DNA of 63,450 nucleotides from an uncultured Campylobacter sp. (lineage in GTDB: Bacteria; Campylobacterota; Campylobacteria; Campylobacterales; Campylobacteraceae), in NCBI RefSeq assembly GCF_938045205.1, contig NZ_CALIMY010000034.1:1-63450 (forward strand), read 5' to 3'. Both the position numbers and the translations under genes were made by a program. Numbering within the stretch: position 1 is the first letter of the stretch; each line of letters begins with the position of its first letter. Shown in pieces: positions 52,986 through 61,760 of the stretch. The notes under the pieces were generated by a model. The model was given only the letters and a program-made list of their open reading frames with translations. It was not told where the DNA came from and did not search any database.

Positions 52986-53399
52986 GTGAAGAGACTTTTT
53001 TGTATTTTTGGCTTTTGCTGTATGCTTTTTGCAGAAGATGTGGATTCTGCTAAAAATTCTACCTCTTCAAATTTAAACACCGAAATTCAAAATTCCTATA
53101 AAATTAAAATTTATTATAATGATGTTAAAAAGCAGCTGGGTTATTTGTGGTGGGCGCAAAAAATGACTCCTGCTGAAGGCAGCGTGCTACTCAACGTAAG
53201 CTTAAGTGCTGATGGGAAAGTTATTGATTATAGCACAGATTATTTGGAGGGGGATGAAATATTCCGCAAAAAACTTAAGAACTTTTTGGTGAGGCTTTCG
53301 GAACAACGCTTTGTAAAAGCGCCAGACAATAAGCCTCGTAAATTTGCGATTTTTTTAAAATATAATGTTAAATCAGATCAAATTAAGGAGAAAAGATGA
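52986..53399 (+). CDS. Free-standing TonB/TolA C-terminal domain protein
   Basis: The 137-residue secreted protein (signal 1-16, M-L-F-A-E) starts with GTG. Its domain (about 37-125) aligns with the end of the preceding tolA product: Y-Y-N-D-V-K-K-Q-L-G-Y-L-W, L-S-A-D-G-K-V-I-D-Y, K-K-L-K-N-F-L and R-F-V-K-A-P-D. It lacks any anchor or Pro-rich linker, so it is a periplasmic copy of the domain. It overlaps tolB by 4 nt and so belongs to the Tol operon. AT-richer than its neighbours. Confidence 0.75.
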   Translation: MKRLFCIFGFCCMLFAEDVDSAKNSTSSNLNTEIQNSYKIKIYYNDVKKQLGYLWWAQKMTPAEGSVLLNVSLSADGKVIDYSTDYLEGDEIFRKKLKNFLVRLSEQRFVKAPDNKPRKFAIFLKYNVKSDQIKEKR

Positions 53400-54643
53400 A
53401 GAAACTACTTTTGATTCTTGCATTTTGTAGTAGCATTTTCGCGGCAGATGCGACTATGTCTATCGTAAACGAAGGGGTAAATCTACCTAAAATCGTTGTT
53501 CAGGATGCATCGAACCTTGCAAATTCAGAATTTGGCAACAAATTCTTTAAACTTATGGTGGGCGATCTAAAGGTCGGCGCGACTTTTGAAGTCAGCGACG
53601 AGTATCTACAAAGCAGCTATGATGCGGGCGCTTCCAACAATCTAGGCTCTAGCGGTGCCGCTCTTATCGTGCGCTACGCGGTAAGTGATAAAAGCTCGCC
53701 GATGAGCCTAAAAGCCAAAGTGCTCGAAGCAAACAGCGGTAGGGTGATGTACGAGAAGAGCTTTACGCTTTCAAATGCCGAAAAGTATCCGTTTTTAGCA
53801 CATATGGCGGTATCTGAAATCGTCAAGCAGCTAGGGTATTCAAACGTCGATTGGATGAAGGAGATGATTTTGCTCTCTCGCTACACTTCGACGCGCGAGA
53901 GCGAGATTATGGTGGCTGACTATACGCTTACTTACCAGCAGGTTGTGCTTCGTGGCGGATTAAATATCTTCCCTAAATGGGCAAGCGCAGCGCAGAACGA
54001 ATTTTATTATACCTACTATGTCAATAAAAATACGCCCGCTATCTATAAATTTAATCTATCCAACGGTAGCAAGAGTAAAATTTTTACCGGTCATGGCATG
54101 ACGATAGCTTCAGATGTAAGCGCCGACGGCAGAAAGCTTCTAATCACCAATGCGCCTAAAGATCAACCCGATATTTATTTATATGATATAGCTTCGGGCA
54201 GCGCTAAGCAAATTACTGATTATGCAGGCATTGATGTAAATGGAAATTTTATTGACGGCGATTCGCGCGTGGCTTTTGTGAGCGATCGTCTGGGCTATCC
54301 GAACGTATTTGCCACTAGCATAAACGGCGGCAACGTTCAGCAGCTCGTCTATCACGGCAAAAATAATAACTCCATCAGCACAAATGGTAATTACGTTACT
54401 TACTCTAGTCGCGACGGCGGGGGCGGATTTAATATATATTTAATCTCTACTCAAACCGATATGATTCGCCAGTTAACGGCTAGTGGCAAAAATATGTTTC
54501 CTAGATTTTCTAGCGATGGCGGCAGCATTATGTTTATCAAGCAAGACGGCAGCGGAAGCTCGGTAGGTATTATCAGAGTTAACGAGAATAAAAGTTTCCA
54601 ATTTCCGTTAAGAGTGGGTAAAATTCAATCGGTTGATTGGTAA
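53396..54643 (+). CDS. tolB: Tol-Pal system protein TolB
   Basis: The 415-residue periplasmic protein has a signal peptide (1-17), an N-terminal alpha/beta domain (18-165) and a six-bladed beta-propeller with repeats such as S-D-V-S-A-D-G-R-K-L-L and P-R-F-S-S-D-G-G. TolB interacts with Pal and TolA. The product is close to family length. Confidence 0.92.
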   Translation: MKKLLLILAFCSSIFAADATMSIVNEGVNLPKIVVQDASNLANSEFGNKFFKLMVGDLKVGATFEVSDEYLQSSYDAGASNNLGSSGAALIVRYAVSDKSSPMSLKAKVLEANSGRVMYEKSFTLSNAEKYPFLAHMAVSEIVKQLGYSNVDWMKEMILLSRYTSTRESEIMVADYTLTYQQVVLRGGLNIFPKWASAAQNEFYYTYYVNKNTPAIYKFNLSNGSKSKIFTGHGMTIASDVSADGRKLLITNAPKDQPDIYLYDIASGSAKQITDYAGIDVNGNFIDGDSRVAFVSDRLGYPNVFATSINGGNVQQLVYHGKNNNSISTNGNYVTYSSRDGGGGFNIYLISTQTDMIRQLTASGKNMFPRFSSDGGSIMFIKQDGSGSSVGIIRVNENKSFQFPLRVGKIQSVDW

Positions 54644-54663
54644 AATATTAAAAAATCTCGTGA

Positions 54664-54669
54664 TATAAT
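54664..54669 (+). promoter_or_regulatory. Extended -10 box of pal
   Basis: TCGTGATATAATG contains TG-A-TATAAT, 29 nt before the pal start. It gives pal-cpoB a promoter independent of the upstream genes. Confidence 0.7.
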
Positions 54670-54698
54670 GACTTCAATTTTTTTTGAAAGGATAGAAA

Positions 54699-55172
54699 AT
54701 GAAACATTTAGTTTTATCTTCGATAGCAGTTGCTGCTCTATTATTGAGCGGTTGTTCTAAAAAGACCCCAGAGGCCGATACTACAAGCACAAGTAATGCA
54801 GATAGACTAGCTGCTTTGGCATCTCAGATCCAAAGTGAAGTTGGTACTGTTTATTTCGACTTTGATAAATTTAATATTAGAGCCGATCAACAAGGCACAA
54901 TCAATAATAACGCAGCTTTATTCAACCAAGCAGGCGCAGAGTCTCTAACCGTTAAAGTTGAAGGTAACTGCGACGAGTGGGGTTCTGATGAGTACAACTA
55001 TGCTCTTGGTCTAAAGAGAGCTACTGCAGCTAAAGACGCATTGGTTGCTCAAGGCGTAAATGAGAGCAGAATTTCCGTAGTAAGCTACGGCGAGAGCAAT
55101 ATGGCTTGCACAGAGCATTCTAAAGAGTGCGACGCTCAAAACAGACGCGACGAATTCAAAGTTGGATTCTAA
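54699..55172 (+). CDS. pal: Peptidoglycan-associated lipoprotein Pal
   Basis: The 157-residue outer-membrane lipoprotein has lipobox L-L-S-G-C and an OmpA domain (about 45-157): V-Y-F-D-F-D-K, V-E-G-N-C-D-E-W-G-S-D-E-Y-N and Q-N-R-R-D-E-F. It anchors the outer membrane to the wall. Own promoter and AAAGGA ribosome binding site. Confidence 0.95.
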   Translation: MKHLVLSSIAVAALLLSGCSKKTPEADTTSTSNADRLAALASQIQSEVGTVYFDFDKFNIRADQQGTINNNAALFNQAGAESLTVKVEGNCDEWGSDEYNYALGLKRATAAKDALVAQGVNESRISVVSYGESNMACTEHSKECDAQNRRDEFKVGF

Positions 55173-55173
55173 T

Positions 55174-55992
55174 TTGAAATTTAAAAATTTCACGGTGGCG
55201 GCTCTTTTGGGAGCTGCCACTTTTTTAAATGCAGAAACTTCTGCATTTGATGCTGGCAATATTGATTCAGGCAGCTCTTACGGACTAACTGAAAACGAGC
55301 AAGTATTGCGCGACAATCGCAAGCGCATAAGCGAGATGCAAACTAGTGTAGATAATACACGCGAGAGTGTCGAAGGTTTGCAAAGCGTCCTTGAAGGAAC
55401 AAATTCTAAAATTTCGAACCTGGAAAACAGGGTGGCAGATCTAGAAATTCGCGCTACCGGCAAAAGCCAAGGCAACAGTGAGCTAGATCAGATGAAACGA
55501 GATATCGCAACTATAAAAGCCCAAATTGCTGAAATCAATAAAAAATTAGGCAGCGGTGGCAGCGTAAAAAAAAACGCTGAATTAGACGCAGGTATTGCTT
55601 CAGTCCCTGCTAGTACAAAATCAGACTCCGATTTTAAATCAAAAGATCAAGCTTCAGTATTGAAAGAGGCTGACGCTTTATATGCCAAAAAAGACTATTC
55701 CGGCGCAAAAGAGCGCTACAATTATTTAGTATCTAAAAATTACAAGCCCGCTAAGGCAAATTACATGCTGGGCGAAATTTCATATTTCTCCGGCTCATAC
55801 GCAGAAGCGATAAACTATTATAAAAAGAGTATCTCGCACAACGAGAGCCAAGACTACACCCCAAAACTTCTTTATCACACGGCGATCAGCTTCGATAAGA
55901 TCGGCGATAAAGACAGCGCAGATAAATTCTACAAAGCGCTAAAGGCTTCATACCCGGACTCCAAAGAAGCTAAAGCCGCGCCCGCTAGATAA
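55174..55992 (+). CDS. cpoB: Cell division coordinator CpoB (YbgF)
   Basis: The 272-residue protein starts at a TTG 1 nt after the pal stop, giving L-K-F-K-N-F-T-V-A and a signal ending in L-N-A-E. A frame from TTG 55162 inside pal lacks a ribosome binding site. A coiled coil (about 40-125) is followed by TPR repeats (about 160-265, with A-L-Y-A-K-K-D-Y-S-G-A and Y-M-L-G-E-I-S-Y). CpoB links Tol-Pal to septal peptidoglycan synthesis. Confidence 0.88.
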   Translation: MKFKNFTVAALLGAATFLNAETSAFDAGNIDSGSSYGLTENEQVLRDNRKRISEMQTSVDNTRESVEGLQSVLEGTNSKISNLENRVADLEIRATGKSQGNSELDQMKRDIATIKAQIAEINKKLGSGGSVKKNAELDAGIASVPASTKSDSDFKSKDQASVLKEADALYAKKDYSGAKERYNYLVSKNYKPAKANYMLGEISYFSGSYAEAINYYKKSISHNESQDYTPKLLYHTAISFDKIGDKDSADKFYKALKASYPDSKEAKAAPAR

Positions 55993-56042
55993 CTTAAATT
56001 TAAATATAAACTCAAAAATAAAATTTTAAATAGGAGAAAACT

Positions 56043-56690
56043 ATGGCTAACAACCGAGTTATAAAGATGCATTATGAGCTAAAAGACGGCAAAACCGGTG
56101 AAATTTTAGAGTCAAATTTAAACTCCGACCCGATTGCTTTTCTTAGCGGCAAAGATCAAATCATCCAAAAGCTGGAGGATGAAATTTTAAATTTACAAGC
56201 GGGCGAGAGCAAAACTGTTCGCATAAGCCCGAGCGACGGGGTCGGCGAGTATAAGCAGGACGCCGTGCAGATCCTGCCTAAAGAGCAGTTTGCGGGCATC
56301 GATCTGGTCGTCGGTATGGAGCTTTTCGGCCAGGCGGAGGATGGCGCGACTACCCGTGTGAGCGTCAAAGCTATCGGCGAGCAGGACGTTACCATCGATT
56401 TCAACCACCCATTCGCGGGCAAGGAGCTGGAATTTAACGTAAAAATCGTCGAGAACCGCGAAGCGACGGCAGACGAAATTCTTACCGGCCAGCCGGAGGG
56501 TGCGCACAGCTGCGGCTGCGGACATAATCATCACGAGGGGCACGAGTGCTGCGGCGGACACGGACACGATCACGCAGAAGATCACGAGTGTTGCGGAGGC
56601 CATGGGCATGCAGACAGTCATGAATGCTGCGGAGGCCACGATCACGGGAAAGATCACGAGTGCTGCGGCGGGCACCATCACGAGCATTAG
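56043..56690 (+). CDS. slyD: FKBP-type peptidyl-prolyl isomerase SlyD with a His/Cys tail
   Basis: The 215-residue cytoplasmic isomerase and metallochaperone has the SlyD FKBP/IF domains (1-150: Y-E-L-K-D-G-K-T-G-E-I-L, D-F-N-H-P-F-A-G-K-E-L). Residues about 155-215 are almost only His, Cys, Gly, Asp and Glu, built from four copies of H-E-C-C-G-G-H. Such tails bind Ni2+ and support hydrogenase or urease maturation in other species. AATAGGAGAA lies before the ATG. Confidence 0.94.
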   Translation: MANNRVIKMHYELKDGKTGEILESNLNSDPIAFLSGKDQIIQKLEDEILNLQAGESKTVRISPSDGVGEYKQDAVQILPKEQFAGIDLVVGMELFGQAEDGATTRVSVKAIGEQDVTIDFNHPFAGKELEFNVKIVENREATADEILTGQPEGAHSCGCGHNHHEGHECCGGHGHDHAEDHECCGGHGHADSHECCGGHDHGKDHECCGGHHHEH

Positions 56691-56699
56691 GACTTTTTT

Positions 56700-57644
56700 A
56701 TGAAATTTGCTTTTATCTTCCCTGGACAGGGCTGCCAAAGCGTAGGCATGGGCAGGGAGTTTTACGAAAACTCCGCTTCTGCGTGCGCGCTTTTGGATGA
56801 GGCTTCAGACTTTACGGGTATCGATTTTAAAAATTTGCTGTTTGAACCCAACGACAAGCTCGACGTTTCGGAATTTACGCAGCCTGCTATCGCGCTAAAT
56901 TCTATGATGGCGCTTGCAGCGCTGCAAGAAAGAGCGGATCAAGAAAAGCTTAGCATCGCTCCGCAGTTTTTGCTTGGCCATTCGCTGGGCGAGTTTAGCG
57001 CGCTAAGCGCTGCGGGAGGCATGGAGCCGAAGCAGATGCTAAAGCTCGTAAATATTCGCGGCAGGCTTATGCAGAGCGCCTGCGAGGGCAAAGGCGCCGG
57101 AATGATGGTGATCTTGGCTCTTGCCGACGAGGCGGTCGAGAAAATTTGCGCGGATGCGACGAGCGCGGGCAAGCAGGTTTGGGCGGCGAATTATAACTGC
57201 GACGGGCAGATCGTAGTCGCGGGCAAAAAAGATGATCTCGCAGCACTCGAGGGCGAGTTTAAAGCCGCGGGCGCAAAGCGCGCAATGCTACTGAATATGA
57301 GCGTCGCGAGCCACTGCCCTATGCTACAAAGCGCCAGCGACGAGCTTTTGGAATTTTTGCGCCCCGCGTTAAAAGAGAGCTTTGCCCCCGTCATCGCTAA
57401 CGCCACGGCGCGCGCATACACGACGAAATCCGAAGCGCTAGAGCTGCTGAAAGCCCAGCTTGTCGGCCCCGTGCTTTACAAGCAAAGCATCAAAAATTAC
57501 GAGAGCGAGGCGGACTGCTTCATCGAGTTCGGCGCGGCGGTTTTAAAAGGTATAAACAAAAAGATCACGCAAAAGCCGACCTTTAGCATCACGGATCTTG
57601 CGAGCTTAGACGAGTTTGTAAAATTTGCAAAGGAGAATGGATGA
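56700..57644 (+). CDS. fabD: Malonyl-CoA--ACP transacylase
   Basis: The 314-residue enzyme loads malonyl groups onto ACP for fatty acid synthesis. The nucleophile Ser is in G-H-S-L-G-E-F near residue 93 and the His in S-H-C-P-M near 202. G-Q-G near the start is typical. It overlaps mtnN by 4 nt. Confidence 0.95.
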   Translation: MKFAFIFPGQGCQSVGMGREFYENSASACALLDEASDFTGIDFKNLLFEPNDKLDVSEFTQPAIALNSMMALAALQERADQEKLSIAPQFLLGHSLGEFSALSAAGGMEPKQMLKLVNIRGRLMQSACEGKGAGMMVILALADEAVEKICADATSAGKQVWAANYNCDGQIVVAGKKDDLAALEGEFKAAGAKRAMLLNMSVASHCPMLQSASDELLEFLRPALKESFAPVIANATARAYTTKSEALELLKAQLVGPVLYKQSIKNYESEADCFIEFGAAVLKGINKKITQKPTFSITDLASLDEFVKFAKENG

Positions 57645-58339
57645 AAGTAGCGATCTTAGGCGCTATGCCCGAAGAGATCGAGCCGCTGCTATCTGCGCTG
57701 CGCGAGCGGGGTGTGAGCGTGGAGGCTGTAGAGCACGCGAATAATAAATTCTACGCCGCTAAGCTTAACGGCCACGATCTAGTGATCGCGTATTCGAAGA
57801 TCGGCAAGGTAAATTCCGCCCTGACGGCTACGGTTATGATCGAGAAATTCGGCGCGCGCTCGCTTATCTTTACGGGCGTCGCGGGGGCTTTGAAGCACGG
57901 CATCAAGATCGGCGAAATTTTATACGCCACCGCGCTCGTGCAGCACGATCTGGACATCACGGCGTTTGGACATCCGCACGGATTCGTGCCGGGAAGTAAA
58001 ATTTCGGTTCAAACCGACGCGAAGTTAAATTCTATCGCGCAAAGCGTCGCTGAGCAGCTTGGTATCACGCTAAAATCGGGCGTCATCGCTAGTGGTGATC
58101 AGTTTGTGGGCGATGAGGAGCGCAAGAGTTGGATCGAGCGGACGTTTGATGCGAGCGCGGTCGAGATGGAGGGAGCGAGCGTAGCGCAGGTGTGCGACGC
58201 GCTGGGCGTGCCGTTTTGCATACTGCGCGCGATAAGCGACGAGGCGGGACACAAAGCCGAGTTTGACTTTGACGAGTTTATGGTAAAAAGCGCGCAGACG
58301 AGCGCAAATTTCGTCCTAAAAATGATCGAAAGGTTATGA
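57641..58339 (+). CDS. mtnN: 5'-methylthioadenosine/S-adenosylhomocysteine nucleosidase
   Basis: The 232-residue Pfs enzyme hydrolyses MTA and SAH; in Campylobacterota it also acts on 6-amino-6-deoxyfutalosine in the menaquinone pathway. Features are A-M-P-E-E-I near residue 8, G-V-A-G near 79 and E-M-E-G-A-S near 170 with catalytic Asp in S-D-E-A near 195. Overlaps both neighbours by 4 nt. Confidence 0.94.
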   Translation: MKVAILGAMPEEIEPLLSALRERGVSVEAVEHANNKFYAAKLNGHDLVIAYSKIGKVNSALTATVMIEKFGARSLIFTGVAGALKHGIKIGEILYATALVQHDLDITAFGHPHGFVPGSKISVQTDAKLNSIAQSVAEQLGITLKSGVIASGDQFVGDEERKSWIERTFDASAVEMEGASVAQVCDALGVPFCILRAISDEAGHKAEFDFDEFMVKSAQTSANFVLKMIERL

Positions 58340-59085
58340 TAAGCCTCTCCAAAAAACTACTTCGCCGCGTCGGACAAACCAACGCCAAATACAAGATGTT
58401 CGAGCGCGGCGATAAAATTTTACTAGCTCTTAGCGGCGGTAAGGACAGCATGAGCTTGGCGCACGTGCTGAAGCACTTCCAAAGCGTAAGCCCGCTAGAT
58501 TGGGAGTTTCGAGCCGTCACCGTTACTTACGGTATCGGCGAGGATCTGCGCGAGATAAGCGCGCATTTTAAAGAGCACGAGATCCCCTACGAGATAATCG
58601 ATACTAAAATTTTTGAATTCGGCAAGGAAAAGATCCGCGCAAACACCACGTTTTGCAGCTTTTGCTCGCGTATGAGGCGCGGATACATCTACTCCTACGC
58701 GCTCGAACACGGCTTTAATAAGATCGCCATCGCCCACCACCTCGACGATGCCGCGGAGAGCTTTTTTATGAATTTCACTTTCAACGGCGCGCTTCGCACC
58801 CTCGCTCCGCGCTACGTCGCCGAAAACGGGCTTGTGATCATCCGCCCGTTCATTCTTGCGCGCGAGCGCCAAATCGCCGCCTGTGCCAGAGATAATGAGC
58901 TTCCGATCATGCGCGAGGAGGAGGTCTGCCCCGCGAGGCAATACGGCGGCAAGGAGCCCACCGCGCGCGCCGCTACGAAAGAGCTTTTGGCGCAGTACGA
59001 AAAGGCCCATCCGAGGTTTTTTATCAGCCTGCAAGCCGCCTTCGCCAACATCCACGAAGATACTTTTTTCGAGCCTAAATTTTAA
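58336..59085 (+). CDS. TtcA-family tRNA thiolation protein
   Basis: The 249-residue PP-loop ATPase has S-G-G-K-D-S near residue 34 and a cysteine pair C-S-F-C near 104, as in TtcA, which makes 2-thiocytidine in tRNA with a 4Fe-4S cluster. The H-H-L-D-D-A-A-E motif near 136 supports this. The second Cys pair is not seen (C-P-A-R-Q near 199 has one Cys), so the exact substrate is uncertain. Last gene of the fabD-mtnN group. Confidence 0.82.
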   Translation: MISLSKKLLRRVGQTNAKYKMFERGDKILLALSGGKDSMSLAHVLKHFQSVSPLDWEFRAVTVTYGIGEDLREISAHFKEHEIPYEIIDTKIFEFGKEKIRANTTFCSFCSRMRRGYIYSYALEHGFNKIAIAHHLDDAAESFFMNFTFNGALRTLAPRYVAENGLVIIRPFILARERQIAACARDNELPIMREEEVCPARQYGGKEPTARAATKELLAQYEKAHPRFFISLQAAFANIHEDTFFEPKF

Positions 59086-59249
59086 AATTTTAAGCGGTTT
59101 GCACTCCCTTGTTCAAACGAATTCAAAGCGCGCAGTTCTTGCGATAACATGAGTTTCGTGCGCCTAGTTCGATTTTTTGGCTTGAATGAGCCTGACGCGC
59201 GCAGAGCAGTTATCTTCCCCTGTGCTCGAACGAGCTGTGAGCCGCAGCG

Positions 59250-59450
59250 TGAGCATTAGCCCCACCGCATCTAAGTTGTAACGTGAGCGATTACGCCTCT
59301 GCGTCCGACTGCGTGTTATAGTGATTGTACTTCTGCGTCCGAGCCGCGTGTGCGAGTGATTGCACTCTTGCGTCCAAGAAACCGTACGCACGAGTGATTG
59401 CGCTCCTGCGTTAAGTTGTGTGCGCGAATGGTTATATTTCCTACGTCTTA
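59250..59450. repeat. Degenerate tandem repeat, about 36 bp period
   Basis: Core words of the type GTGATTGCACTCCTGCGTCC start near 59283, 59321, 59356, 59394 and 59428, with an older unit near 59250. The spacing is 33-38 nt. Units differ by several bases and small indels. Confidence 0.65.
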
Positions 59451-60190
59451 GTAGCTGCGAGTGGAGCGGATTGTGTGGCCTGTATCTGTTTTTTGCGAAA
59501 CGCTTACGGCTGCTTTCGGCGCCACCCTCTCGTCCTGCTCAAAATGCCGCCCGTACCAAGCGGAGCCTTACGAGCAAGCGTTATGGGCTTGCAAAGCTCG
59601 CGCGAAAGATAGTTGTAGAAATTTTATTCCGAAAAGTATTTTTGAAATTTTACTTCACAAAATTTCAAAATTCTCAACCAGATTAAATTTTAAAATTTTA
59701 ACGAAGCCCGATTTAAAACTCTGACGAAGCCGAATTATGAAATTTTACCCCGCAAAATTTTAAAATTTATCGGCAGGCTATAGTTTGGACTACGTATAGC
59801 TTGAGTCGCGCTCGCTAATTTATCGTCGCACGCTGCCGCGCGCCGTAAATTTAAACCGCTCGCCCGCTCCGCAAAATGTTTCAAAAATTTTACTTCACAA
59901 AATTTTAAAATTTTAACGAAGCCGAATTTAAAATCCAGGCGGAGCGAAATTTTAAAATTTCTCGCAGCCGAATTTACGCTCTCGTTTCATAAACGTTACC
60001 TTTTGAAATTTCGCCGCTCGCGCCCGCTTAAATTTAACGCCGCTTCAAAATTCCTCAAACCCTCCGCTGTCGCACGCGCAGATCAAATTTTAAAATTTCG
60101 CGGGCGCTGCATTGCTTCTCAAATTTACACACTGCGAAATTTTAACCGATTTTCGCTCCGAAATTTATGCCGCATTAATCGCCGCGGATA

Positions 60191-60196
60191 TATAAT
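60191..60196 (+). promoter_or_regulatory. -10 box of the aldehyde dehydrogenase gene
   Basis: GGATATATAATAGCG contains TATAAT, 32 nt before the start. GTAAGGAG is the ribosome binding site. Confidence 0.65.
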
Positions 60197-60228
60197 AGCG
60201 AATGTCATATTTCACGTAAGGAGTAAGC

Positions 60229-61695
60229 ATGGCTACAATCCAACCAAGCTATAAGCTTTTCATCGACGGCGAGTTTGTGGGTGCCGAAGGCGGCGCGAGC
60301 CTAGACGTTTTTAATCCCGCTACCGGCGAGAAAATTTCAAAGATCGCAGATGCTAGCAAGGCGGACGTCGATAGAGCGGTCGCCGCAGCCCGCAAGGCGT
60401 TTGAGAGCTTCCGCCGCACCAGCGTTTATGAGCGCAGCGCGCTGCTAAATAAGATCGCCGACGTCCTAGAGCAAAACGCCGAGTTCATCGCCACCGTAGA
60501 GACTATCGACAACGGCAAGCCGATCCGCGAGACGCGCGCGGTCGACGTAGCGTGGTCGATCGAGCATTTCCGCTATTTTGCGGGCGTGATCTTGGGCGAG
60601 GAGGGCAGCGCCAATATGCTAAAAGAGCGCTATCTATCCGTCGTCTTACGCGAACCGATCGGCGTAGTAGGACAGATCGTGCCGTGGAATTTCCCGTTTT
60701 TGATGGGCGCGTGGAAGCTCGCTCCGTTACTTGCCGCGGGCGATACGTGCGTATTTAAGCCAAGCTCCGAGACCAGCCTTAGCATTTTGGAGTTCATCCG
60801 CCTAATCGCGCCGCTGCTTCCAAAGGGCGTCATCAACGTCGTAACCGGCAAGGGAAGCAAGGCAGGCGAGTTCGTCCGCACCCACAAAGGGCTCGATAAG
60901 CTTGCATTTACCGGCTCTACCGAGGTCGGCAGAGGCATCGCGCTAGCCGCGGCACAAAAGATCATCCCCGCTACGCTTGAGCTTGGCGGCAAGAGCGCAA
61001 ATATCATCTTTGACGATTGCGACTTCGACGTTGCGATCGACGGCGTGCAGCTGGGAATCCTTTTCAACCAAGGTCAGGTCTGCTGCGCGGGAAGTAGAAT
61101 TTTTGTGCAGGAGGGCATCTACGATAAATTCGTACCGGCGCTCGTGGAGAAATTTAAGCGCATCAAGGTGGGCGATCCGCTCGATCCGAACACCCAGATG
61201 GGATGCCAGATCAACAAAAAGCAAGCCGATAAAATTTTAGAGTACGTAAAAATCGGCGTAGAGGAGGGCGCTAAGATTGCCGTGGGCGGCAAGCGACATA
61301 GCGCGGGAGAGGCTTTCGTCGAGCCTACGCTACTCGTGGACGTGCGCAACGACATGCGCGTGGCGCAGGAGGAGATCTTCGGTCCTGTGGGCGTCGTGAT
61401 TAAATTTAAAGATCAAGACGAGCTCGTCCGCATGGCGAACGACAGCCTCTACGGACTTGGCGGCGCCGTATTTACGCGCGACATCGCAAAGGCGCTCACG
61501 GTCGCACGTCTGCTTGAGACGGGTCGCGTGTGGGTCAATACCTACAACCAGATCCACGCCGGCGCGCCGTTTGGCGGCTACAAAGAATCGGGCATAGGTC
61601 GCGAGACGCACAAGATGATCCTGGATCACTACACCCAGACCAAAAACATCTACATCGACACGATCTCTAAACCGAGCGGCTTTTACGAGCAGTAA
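60229..61695 (+). CDS. NAD(P)-dependent aldehyde dehydrogenase
   Basis: The 488-residue enzyme oxidises an aldehyde to the acid. Features are P-W-N-F-P near 150, the general-base Glu in L-E-L-G-G-K-S near 250 and the nucleophilic Cys in G-Q-V-C-C-A-G-S near 284. The length is normal for class 1/2-like ALDH. The substrate cannot be told. It is a single gene between a repeat spacer and a strong hairpin. Confidence 0.92.
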   Translation: MATIQPSYKLFIDGEFVGAEGGASLDVFNPATGEKISKIADASKADVDRAVAAARKAFESFRRTSVYERSALLNKIADVLEQNAEFIATVETIDNGKPIRETRAVDVAWSIEHFRYFAGVILGEEGSANMLKERYLSVVLREPIGVVGQIVPWNFPFLMGAWKLAPLLAAGDTCVFKPSSETSLSILEFIRLIAPLLPKGVINVVTGKGSKAGEFVRTHKGLDKLAFTGSTEVGRGIALAAAQKIIPATLELGGKSANIIFDDCDFDVAIDGVQLGILFNQGQVCCAGSRIFVQEGIYDKFVPALVEKFKRIKVGDPLDPNTQMGCQINKKQADKILEYVKIGVEEGAKIAVGGKRHSAGEAFVEPTLLVDVRNDMRVAQEEIFGPVGVVIKFKDQDELVRMANDSLYGLGGAVFTRDIAKALTVARLLETGRVWVNTYNQIHAGAPFGGYKESGIGRETHKMILDHYTQTKNIYIDTISKPSGFYEQ

Positions 61696-61722
61696 GGACT
61701 TAGCGCGGTACCTCGGGCTACG

Positions 61723-61757
61723 TTTCGGGCGGTTTGCGCCGCCCGAAATTTTATTTT
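61723..61757 (+). terminator. Hairpin terminator after the aldehyde dehydrogenase gene
   Basis: Arms of 10 bp, TTTCGGGCGG and CCGCCCGAAA, are followed by TTTTATTTT. Because the minus-strand cluster ends at 61761, it lies between convergent genes and may serve both. Confidence 0.8.
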
Positions 61758-61760
61758 GCT

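Larger units (their letters stand above)
59086..60228. other. 1.14 kb spacer made of repeats, no gene
   Basis: Several frames of 60-110 codons occur but none has coding features. The left half holds the roughly 36 bp tandem units. The right half is AAAATTTT-rich and contains a direct repeat of about 40-50 bp, starting near 59646 and near 59885 (TTTTACTTCACAAAATTT, then AACGAAGCCSGATTT). Palindromes such as GAAATTTTAAAATTTC (59949) recur. Confidence 0.55.

Noticed and set aside
59250..59450. CRISPR array
   Set aside because: The units are tandem and degenerate throughout; there are no constant repeats with unique spacers and no cas genes.
59360..59724. Overlapping frames of 60-110 codons in the 59 kb spacer
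   Set aside because: Several frames are open at once over the same repeats, which is typical of non-coding GC-biased DNA.
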